Part shown: one piece after another, positions 1 to 4,730 of the stretch
How positions within the stretch are numbered: position 1 is the stretch's first letter
Layout of the letters: each line of letters begins with the position of its first letter
Assembly (NCBI GenBank): GCA_021789355.1
Contig: JAJYJR010000308.1
Span: forward strand, 1-7,020
Reading direction: 5' to 3'
Origin: Chloroflexota bacterium
Lineage (GTDB): Bacteria > Chloroflexota > Limnocylindria > Limnocylindrales > CSP1-4
DNA length: 7,020 nt
Translations under genes and position numbers: made by a program
Notes under the pieces: generated by a model
Seen by the model: only the letters and a program-made list of their open reading frames with translations
Database searches by the model: none
Told to the model about the DNA's origin: nothing

Positions 1-2
1 CG

Positions 3-1259
3 GTGGTCGCCGCCGCATCAACAACCCCGCCGACCGTTCGTCCGACACCTGCGCCAACCATCGCGCCGACGCCGAGCGCGAGCCCCCGCCCAGTGACGAC
101 GCCGGGCCCCATGCCCACGGCGATCCCGAGCGTTGCCCCGAGCACGGCTCCCTCGGTGGCTCCCTCGGGGCCCGCGCCGGTGGCCGGGTTCACGGCCACC
201 GCGGATCCGGCCGCGACCGGTAGCGCCGATGGCATGATCGACACCAGCCTCGGCCTCATCACGAGCTACACCTGGTCGGCCGACTCGGGGGCCGTGTTGA
301 GCAGCGCCAGCGCCGCCGAACCGACGATCACGTTCTCGACGCCGGGCCCGCACACGATCACCCTCACCGTGACGGGGCCGGGCGGCAGCTCCACCGCCAC
401 GCACACCATCACCGCCACGGGGGGTGCGGCCGCATCGGCTGCCGCCACGCCGTCCCCTTTACCGCAACCGACCGGCTCACCGCGCCCGACGCCAGTCGGC
501 GCGGCCACCCCCGGGACCGGGAGCTCGGGTCGTCCGTTCCCGTGGGCCGAATGGCTGGCCTACCTGCTCGCGCTCGGGGCCCTCGGGGTGCTGCGGCGCT
601 GGCGCGCCGGTGCGGTGCCCGGTGGACGCTGGTCGTGGGGCGGGGTCGCCCTCCTGACGGCCGCGGCGCTCGCGCTCCTCGCGGGCGGGTCGGTCGGGCC
701 GGGTCCGCTCGGCCTGGCGCCGACGCTGGGGCTGCTCGGGCTCGGGATCGGCGCGATCGGTCTGGCCTGGCTCCGGCCACTGCCCGCGCGTCGCGCGGCC
801 CGTCTGTTGGCCGCCCTGCTCGCCGCCCTGCCCGCTGCCTTCGCCGCCCGGGGCGATGTGCTCCTCCTGGCCCTGGCCTTGGTGGGGATCGCCGCCGTGG
901 AGGCCCTGGGCTGGCTGCGGCTCGAGGATCCCGACGACCCCTGGACCGCCAAGCCGGCGAAGGGGGCCGACGAGTCCTGGGCCGCGCGCTCGGCGGAGGG
1001 GACCGAGCGGGGCGGCTCGTCGGCCCGCGAGCAACCGTCCGTGAAGCATAGGCAGGCTGCCGATAGGCCGTCCGCGCCCGATCCGCGGGCGGCGACCAGC
1101 GGGCCGATCGCGCCCGCGGCCGACGAATGGTCGGTCGAGGATCGGTGGGCGTCCGACCAGTGGCCCTGGCCCTCGGCGGTCGGCACGACGAGAGCCGATC
1201 AGCCGGGCAAGAAGCCGGACAGAAAGGCTCGCGGCGGGTGGGCACAACTCGATCGGTAG
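3..1259 (+). CDS. PKD-domain membrane protein, 5'-partial
   Basis: The frame is open from the window edge, so the true start is upstream; GTG at 3 is only the first possible start seen (numbering from it). Residues 1-58 are a Pro/Thr/Ser/Ala-rich linker with Ala-Pro-Ser/Thr repeats, as in exported wall- or surface-exposed stalks. Residues about 59-139 form a PKD (polycystic kidney disease) Ig-like fold: the YTWSADSG strand and the later HTITLTVTG strand are typical. A second Pro-rich linker (145-180) leads to about five hydrophobic segments (roughly 184-198, 213-228, 237-256, 264-282, 284-303). A polar, Trp-containing tail of about 110 residues (308-418), rich in Arg, Asp and Ala, is probably cytoplasmic. 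PKD domains usually mediate protein or polysaccharide contacts outside the cell. A surface adhesion role or a structural role in a transfer apparatus is inference. No signal peptide is visible because the N-terminus is missing. It converges on the minus-strand block. Confidence 0.85.
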   Translation: MVAAASTTPPTVRPTPAPTIAPTPSASPRPVTTPGPMPTAIPSVAPSTAPSVAPSGPAPVAGFTATADPAATGSADGMIDTSLGLITSYTWSADSGAVLSSASAAEPTITFSTPGPHTITLTVTGPGGSSTATHTITATGGAAASAAATPSPLPQPTGSPRPTPVGAATPGTGSSGRPFPWAEWLAYLLALGALGVLRRWRAGAVPGGRWSWGGVALLTAAALALLAGGSVGPGPLGLAPTLGLLGLGIGAIGLAWLRPLPARRAARLLAALLAALPAAFAARGDVLLLALALVGIAAVEALGWLRLEDPDDPWTAKPAKGADESWAARSAEGTERGGSSAREQPSVKHRQAADRPSAPDPRAATSGPIAPAADEWSVEDRWASDQWPWPSAVGTTRADQPGKKPDRKARGGWAQLDR

Positions 1260-1264
1260 CACCC

Positions 1265-1282
1265 CCGGCCGGGCCGGGCCGG
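1265..1282. terminator. GC hairpin between convergent genes
   Basis: CCGGCC (1265-1270) can pair with GGCCGG (1277-1282) over a 6-nt loop. It sits in the 27-bp gap between the stops of the convergent PKD gene and the small minus-strand gene. No T-tract follows on either strand, so at most it is a weak bidirectional terminator. In DNA this GC-rich, such palindromes also arise by chance. Confidence 0.25.
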
Positions 1283-1286
1283 CGCG

Positions 1287-1535
1287 TCAGCGCAGGTGCC
1301 AGTTCCGCAGGGGCGAACGCAGGGCGCGTGCGCGTTCCGAGAGGATCGGGTCGTTCCTTCGGGCGGCGTGCCAGGACTGGAGCGGCGTTGGCAGGGGCGG
1401 CAGGCGAGCACCGCAGTCGGGGCACAGCTCGCCCCACGCCCCGCGCTCCGACTCGCAGGGAGGCGCGCCGGCGGCCATGCCGACGCACAGCCCAGCCGGT
1501 GTCTCGTCGAGCTGGTTCAGGCCGATCCGCTCCAT
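1287..1535 (-). CDS. Small CxxC (possible zinc-ribbon) protein, hypothetical
   Basis: An 82-aa frame starting with ATG at 1535 and ending with TGA at 1287. Third positions are about 85-90% G/C and the composition is protein-like (Trp, Asn, Glu, Leu), unlike the Arg/Pro/Ala-only products of overlapping frames. The clearest motif is CPDCG (residues 38-42), preceded by C17 and C27, so a single zinc-binding site is possible. The C-terminus is basic with two conserved-looking Trp-His pairs (residues 54-55 and 79-80). I do not recognise a family. There is no good Shine-Dalgarno before the ATG. The frame stays open upstream to a TGA near 1690 with no ATG/GTG/TTG, reading ...ERALARRAGAAQNRRV before the Met, so the real gene may be longer and frameshifted (see findings). 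It is the last gene of the minus-strand block. Confidence 0.5.
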   Translation of the reverse strand: MERIGLNQLDETPAGLCVGMAAGAPPCESERGAWGELCPDCGARLPPLPTPLQSWHAARRNDPILSERARALRSPLRNWHLR

Positions 1536-1696
1536 GACCCGTCGATTCTGCGCGGCCCCGGCTCGACGTGCCAGAGCGCGCTCGGACCCAGAGGGTGCGG
1601 GCTCCCTCGGGCCCCCGGGTCCCGGTGTGCGCGCGATGGGGCGGCGGGACGCAGGCAGCCCCGCCGGGTGCGTGTGCGTTCAGCACGACCCGCTCC

Positions 1697-1724
1697 TCGT
1701 GCGTCAAGGACGGTTGGCCAGTGC
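1697..1724 (+). repeat. Outer recombination-like site, left copy (28 bp)
   Basis: Left arm TCGTGCGTCAA, centre GGACGG, right arm TTGGCCAGTGC. It matches 24 of 28 positions of the minus-strand site at 3014-3041, including an unbroken 14-bp core (1705-1718). Bases next to the centre are partly symmetrical (GTCAA / TTGGC). It lies 13 bp from the inner site at 1738 and shares that site's architecture and CGGTTG core. The 11-6-11 layout is that of XerC/XerD (dif-type) sites; assigning it to such a recombinase is inference. Confidence 0.65.
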
Positions 1725-1737
1725 GGCGTCCGGGGTT

Positions 1738-1765
1738 CGCTAACTGTGGGGCGGTTGCGTATGCA
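1738..1765 (+). repeat. Inner recombination-like site, left copy (28 bp)
   Basis: Left arm CGCTAACTGTG, centre GGGCGG, right arm TTGCGTATGCA. It matches 24 of 28 positions of the minus-strand site at 2600-2627, with 17 bp (1743-1759) identical. It ends 4 bp from the stop codon of the nucleotidyltransferase gene. The right arm, extended by one base, is itself a palindrome, TTGC-N4-GCAA, kept in both copies although the N4 differs. The left arm has TAAC at positions 4-7, as in the XerD half of bacterial dif sites read in this orientation; the rest of the arm does not match dif. Confidence 0.7.
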
Positions 1766-1769
1766 ACGA

Positions 1770-2576
1770 CTACAGGCGTGCGATCTCCTCGATCTCCGCG
1801 GCGACCCGCTGCATGAACGTGTCGGTGGCGACAAGGGTCGGTTCGTCGGCGAAGCCAGTCGTGCCGCCAGCCAGGCGGCAGGCGAGCGCGGCATCGATGA
1901 GCCAGGCCCATTCGGGCACCTGCACCCGCGCCCAAGCCGCCCCCTCCTGCTTCGAGCAGGGCGTCCCGGTCGCCAGCGTGCGCCACGCGCGGCACAGGGT
2001 CAGCACCGTGTAGGCGCGAGCGCCCGGGGTGATCGACCGAACGTCGCGCTGGCACACCTCGTCTGCGTAGCGTGCCAACGAGGCCAGGAACTCCGCGTGC
2101 GAGATCGGCGGGACGAGGGAGCTCGGATCGGGACCGTAGAGGGTGATCCCGGTCTCGCGCACGAGATACCAGTTCTGCAGCCACAGGTTGGCATCGTCGC
2201 GCCGATGGAGGGGCTCGCCCGGGCTGATGACCGCCAGCGCGCCGCCAGCGCGGAAGGTGCGCAGCGTCGCCTGGCCGACGTAGGCGACCTCGATGCGGTC
2301 CTCCCAGACGGGATGGCAGGTCACGAAGGCGGCGTGCATGCGCTCGAGATCCGCGAGATCGAGCACGCCGAGCTCCGAGACGGTCACGGCCACCAGATCG
2401 ACATCGCTGGCGTGCGGATCGAAGCCGCCCGTGGCGGCGGAGCCGTAGAGGTAGAGCCCGACGAGTTGATGACCCAAGTGGGCATGGATCTCCACCGCGA
2501 GGGGCTCCACGATCGACGGCGTGCTGGGCTGCAACACAGCATCAGGTTGGGGGTGACGTTTCGACGGGTCAAGCAA
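1770..2576 (-). CDS. AadA/ANT(3'')-like aminoglycoside nucleotidyltransferase
   Basis: Predicted to transfer AMP from ATP to a hydroxyl of streptomycin/spectinomycin-type aminoglycosides in the cytoplasm. The nucleotidyltransferase signature is complete: LYLYGSAATGG (42-51), then SDVDL (57-61) with D58 and D60 as the metal-binding acidic pair. E96 in RIEVAYV aligns with the catalytic-base glutamate of AadA (E87). The C-terminal helical domain is also recognisable: TLYGPDP (145-151), and VLTLCRAWRTLATG (191-204), which parallels the VLTLSRIWYSAVTG helix of AadA. Length (268 aa) is close to the usual 260 or so. The start is uncertain: TTG at 2576 has a weak GCGAGG upstream, and GTG at residue 14 (2537) is an alternative that keeps the whole fold. 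It is flanked tightly by an inverted pair of 28-bp sites, so it sits in a module of its own. It follows the 110-aa gene in the same direction with 66 bp between. The substrate cannot be fixed from sequence; a non-resistance nucleotidyltransferase is possible. Confidence 0.85.
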   Translation of the reverse strand: MLDPSKRHPQPDAVLQPSTPSIVEPLAVEIHAHLGHQLVGLYLYGSAATGGFDPHASDVDLVAVTVSELGVLDLADLERMHAAFVTCHPVWEDRIEVAYVGQATLRTFRAGGALAVISPGEPLHRRDDANLWLQNWYLVRETGITLYGPDPSSLVPPISHAEFLASLARYADEVCQRDVRSITPGARAYTVLTLCRAWRTLATGTPCSKQEGAAWARVQVPEWAWLIDAALACRLAGGTTGFADEPTLVATDTFMQRVAAEIEEIARL

Positions 2577-2599
2577 CCCGACCGGCCTCGCTCGTACAT

Positions 2600-2627
2600 T
2601 GCGTCCGCAACCGCCCCACAGTCAGCA
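2600..2627 (-). repeat. Inner recombination-like site, right copy (28 bp)
   Basis: Read on the minus strand: left arm TGCTGACTGTG, centre GGGCGG, right arm TTGCGGACGCA. It is the inverted partner of 1738-1765 (24 of 28 identical). It lies 15 bp after the stop of the 110-aa gene and 23 bp before the TTG start of the nucleotidyltransferase, so it fills most of the intergenic gap. The TTGC-N4-GCAA palindrome is preserved. Similarity to the left copy continues weakly past the left arm into a G-run (GGGGT...GCT in both). Confidence 0.7.
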
Positions 2628-2642
2628 CACCCCCCCGCGGCG

Positions 2643-2975
2643 TCAGATGTAGTCCTCGATCAGAAGGACCGCCAACTTCTCGGCTTCGCGCTGGGGGTAC
2701 CCAGGCAGGTCCCACGTGAGCGACTTGCCGTCCGAGACGAGACCGACGAGGCGGAAGCCCCAGCCGGGCGGGTCGGTGACCTCGAGCAGCCAGTGCGAGG
2801 CGTAGATGACGAGCACGATCCGCTCGCCTTCTCGAGCGCACGGCTCGGCCCAGCCCATCTCCGCGTTGATGACCTGCCCTGCAAGGCGCGGCTCCACACG
2901 GCGAGACGACTGGAAAGAGGCGACCTTTCGCTTCCACTCGTCCGGCGGTTGGTCCAGAGGTGGTGTCTGCTCCAT
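2643..2975 (-). CDS. Hypothetical protein, 110 aa
   Basis: ATG at 2975 is preceded by AGGA two bases upstream (ATCAGGAC-ATG); the frame is open further upstream, but that part is antisense to the membrane-protein gene and crosses the outer repeat. I do not recognise the family. The protein is soluble, with no signal or membrane segment. After a polar Pro-rich N-terminus (1-14) comes a likely alpha/beta domain: a strand ERIVLVIYASHWLLEV (51-66), a turn DPPGWGF, a second hairpin FRLVGLVSDGKSLTWDL (74-90), and a C-terminal helix EAEKLAVLLIEDYI (97-110). Five Trp residues are spread through 110 positions. It is bounded by the sites at 2600-2627 and 3014-3041 and reads toward the nucleotidyltransferase, so the two may share a transcript. 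Its small size and site-flanked position resemble the orphan genes of cassette-like modules. Function unknown. Confidence 0.7.
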   Translation of the reverse strand: MEQTPPLDQPPDEWKRKVASFQSSRRVEPRLAGQVINAEMGWAEPCAREGERIVLVIYASHWLLEVTDPPGWGFRLVGLVSDGKSLTWDLPGYPQREAEKLAVLLIEDYI

Positions 2976-2987
2976 GTCCTGATAGTC

Positions 2988-3008
2988 GCCCCCGACAGCT
3001 TCGGGGGC
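2988..3008 (-). promoter_or_regulatory. Perfect 8-bp hairpin in the leader of the 110-aa gene
   Basis: GCCCCCGA (2988-2995) and TCGGGGGC (3001-3008) are exact reverse complements around a 5-nt loop. On the minus strand the hairpin lies 12 nt before the ATG at 2975 and 5 nt after the outer 28-bp site. No T-run follows, so it is not a standard intrinsic terminator. It could slow ribosome loading, attenuate transcription entering from outside the module, or be part of the recombination site. The left outer site has no such hairpin beside it. Confidence 0.5.
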
Positions 3009-3013
3009 AAGAC

Positions 3014-3041
3014 GGACTTGCCAACCGTCCTTGCCGCACAA
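3014..3041 (-). repeat. Outer recombination-like site, right copy (28 bp)
   Basis: Read on the minus strand: left arm TTGTGCGGCAA, centre GGACGG, right arm TTGGCAAGTCC. It is the inverted partner of 1697-1724 (24 of 28 identical, 14-bp perfect core at 3020-3033). Arms adjoining the centre are GGCAA and TTGGC. On the plus strand, bases 3006-3035 can also fold as a hairpin (GGCAAG-ACGG with CCGT-c-CTTGCC, one bulged C). It marks the right edge of the minus-strand cargo, 88 bp before the ATG of the divergent membrane-protein gene. Confidence 0.65.
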
Positions 3042-3115
3042 GACGCGCTCCAACCCTTGACAGCGCCATCCCCTCGCCCAGCCTCCAGCAGACCCGCAGC
3101 GCGGGACCGCAGGGT

Positions 3116-3122
3116 GAGGGAG
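3116..3122 (+). promoter_or_regulatory. Ribosome binding site GAGGGAG
   Basis: GAGGGAG lies 7 nt before the ATG at 3130 and fixes that start. The same heptamer precedes the gene starting at 7008. A TTGACA sits at 3057-3062, but no credible -10 element follows at the usual spacing. Confidence 0.7.
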
Positions 3123-3129
3123 CACGACG

Positions 3130-4719
3130 ATGGACGACGCGACGCGACAGCCGGTGGCCGGCGGGGCGAACCGCCCGCAGCTCAGCCTTCCCCTGTACCT
3201 GGTCGCCGCGCTCGCCGCGCTGGGCTGGCCGCGCCTGGCCCCCGACGCCGGCCTCTTCGCGCGCCTGGGCCCCGACGCGAGCGCGATCCTGTGGGTGCCC
3301 TTCGCCCTGTGGGCGGCGGCCGAAGGGGTGCTGCTCCTGGCACCGCATGTCGGGGCATTGAGCGCCGGCGACGCGCGCCGGCTGGCGATCGCCCGGCTGG
3401 TCAGCGGCATTCGCCTGCTGGCGCGCTGCGCGGTGTGGCTGATCCCACTGGTCATGCTCCTGGGGGCCGATCCACTGGCCTGGGTGGATCGGCTGACGAG
3501 CTCGCTGCTCAACCTCGCCCTGGCGGCGGCCGGCGTCGCCATCTTCGCGGTGGCGATCCCCCGGGCGGGGCGCACCAGCTTGACGGCCGTCGCGGGCCGC
3601 TATGACCCCACGAACCCATCGCGGGCGGACGAACGGGGCGACGATGGCCCGGCACGCGCCGGATTCCCGGGCGCGCGCGCCGCTTCGGCCGGCCGTGGCG
3701 CGGCCGGCTCGGGCGTGACGCTCGACCACGCGGTCCCCGCGGCGGGTGCTGGTGTGCTCGATGCCACGCTGCGTGCGCTCCGGGCTTGGCTTCGTCGTGC
3801 GGCCGGCGTCGTCGTGCGGGTGGGCGTCCCGCTCGTGCGCGCCGCTATGCGCTGGACGGCGAGTGGCGCGGCCGCCCTGGATCCGCGACTGGGGACCGAT
3901 CCGCTGGTCACCCTCGAGACGGCGACGGCCACGGTCGCCACCCACCGGGCGATGCACGGGTCGGCCGCGGCCTACGCCGCCAACGCGGCGGCGGGCGCGA
4001 CGGCGGCGCTGGCGGTGAGCGGGTCGCTCCTCGGGCGGGTGGTCGCGTTCGTGCGCGGCACGCTGGCCGGCGACCCCGACCAGCCGGTCATCTACGGGCC
4101 GGCTGCGATCTGGACCGAGAAGCCGCTGGGCAAGGACGCGGCGATCGTGACCCGGCGCAAGCCGCTCAAGGCACCGCACTTCTGGTCCCGCGATCCAGCG
4201 GCCGGTGAGCTGATCGAGCTCGGCAACGCGATCCTCGAGGCAGCCCACGCCGATGCGCTCCGGCATGGCAACGCCCGTGATCTGCGGGGCGGCGCGATGG
4301 CGCACGTCGGATACGGGGACGAGGACGCCGCGCCGGTGGCCGAGGTCGGCAAGCATCTGATCCTGACGCGCGCCTGGGCCCGCCCGGACTATCTCGCGTT
4401 CATCCTCCGAACGGATTCCGTCATCTCGAACGACATCCTGAGCCGGCTCACGGCCGCCAACCTGGCGGCCAACGTGTCCGCCCACTCGCGCTTCACCCGC
4501 GGGCAGGTCCTGGCCTGGCTGCACACCGAACACGACCCGAACGACACGCGGGCCGAGGTGGTGGTGGACGATCCGGCGCGCGCCGGCGTGGTCGGCACGT
4601 TCCTGGTCTTCGACCGCGGCGAGGCGCGCACCGCGCCCGTGTCGGCTCCACCGAGCCCGGCCGATGCGGACCCCGACGACGAGGACGACGGCAGTCCGTT
4701 CTCGCGCAGCCCCTTCTAA
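3130..4719 (+). CDS. Four-helix membrane protein, putative partner of the FtsK-like ATPase
   Basis: A 529-aa protein of no family I recognise. Four hydrophobic segments near the N-terminus are likely membrane helices: about 20-36, 53-73, 96-113 and 124-143. A low-complexity Ala/Gly/Arg-rich linker follows (about 150-310, including an amphipathic Ala-rich stretch at 270-308). Then comes a better-ordered domain at about 318-497, with segments such as PVIYGPAAIW, HLILTRAW and GTFLVFDRGE. The C-terminus is an acidic Asp-rich tail ending SPF. The next gene starts 11 bp after the stop, and its Shine-Dalgarno overlaps this stop codon, so the two are co-translated. Four N-terminal helices, a long linker and a soluble domain repeat the plan of the FtsK N-terminus, while the ATPase next door lacks membrane helices. 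I infer this protein anchors that ATPase at the membrane. ATG 3130 has a good GAGGGAG site 7 nt upstream. Confidence 0.85.
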   Translation: MDDATRQPVAGGANRPQLSLPLYLVAALAALGWPRLAPDAGLFARLGPDASAILWVPFALWAAAEGVLLLAPHVGALSAGDARRLAIARLVSGIRLLARCAVWLIPLVMLLGADPLAWVDRLTSSLLNLALAAAGVAIFAVAIPRAGRTSLTAVAGRYDPTNPSRADERGDDGPARAGFPGARAASAGRGAAGSGVTLDHAVPAAGAGVLDATLRALRAWLRRAAGVVVRVGVPLVRAAMRWTASGAAALDPRLGTDPLVTLETATATVATHRAMHGSAAAYAANAAAGATAALAVSGSLLGRVVAFVRGTLAGDPDQPVIYGPAAIWTEKPLGKDAAIVTRRKPLKAPHFWSRDPAAGELIELGNAILEAAHADALRHGNARDLRGGAMAHVGYGDEDAAPVAEVGKHLILTRAWARPDYLAFILRTDSVISNDILSRLTAANLAANVSAHSRFTRGQVLAWLHTEHDPNDTRAEVVVDDPARAGVVGTFLVFDRGEARTAPVSAPPSPADADPDDEDDGSPFSRSPF

Positions 4720-4723
4720 GGAG
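4718..4723 (+). promoter_or_regulatory. Ribosome binding site AAGGAG overlapping the upstream stop
   Basis: AAGGAG shares two bases with the TAA stop of the membrane-protein gene and lies 7 nt before the ATG at 4731. This arrangement supports translational coupling and confirms the start of the ATPase gene. Confidence 0.75.
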
Positions 4724-4730
4724 CGATCCG

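Noticed and set aside
1697..3041. Integron gene cassettes with attC sites
   Set aside because: The gene-site-gene-site order fits, but the core sequences do not match GTTRRRY / RYYYAAC (nearest is GTTGCGT, one mismatch). The related sites are inverted rather than direct, and no integron integrase is in the window.
1697..3041. Insertion sequence or transposon with terminal inverted repeats
   Set aside because: No transposase frame is present and I found no target-site duplication outside the outer repeats. Not excluded for a non-autonomous element.
3057..3062. TTGACA -35 promoter element before the four-helix gene
   Set aside because: No plausible -10 hexamer lies 15-19 bp downstream.
2569..4533. 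Very long open frame antisense to the four-helix gene, and long plus-strand frames across 1296-3605
   Set aside because: Arg/Pro/Gly/Ala-dominated products without domains, overlapping better genes. Long antisense frames are expected at this G+C content.
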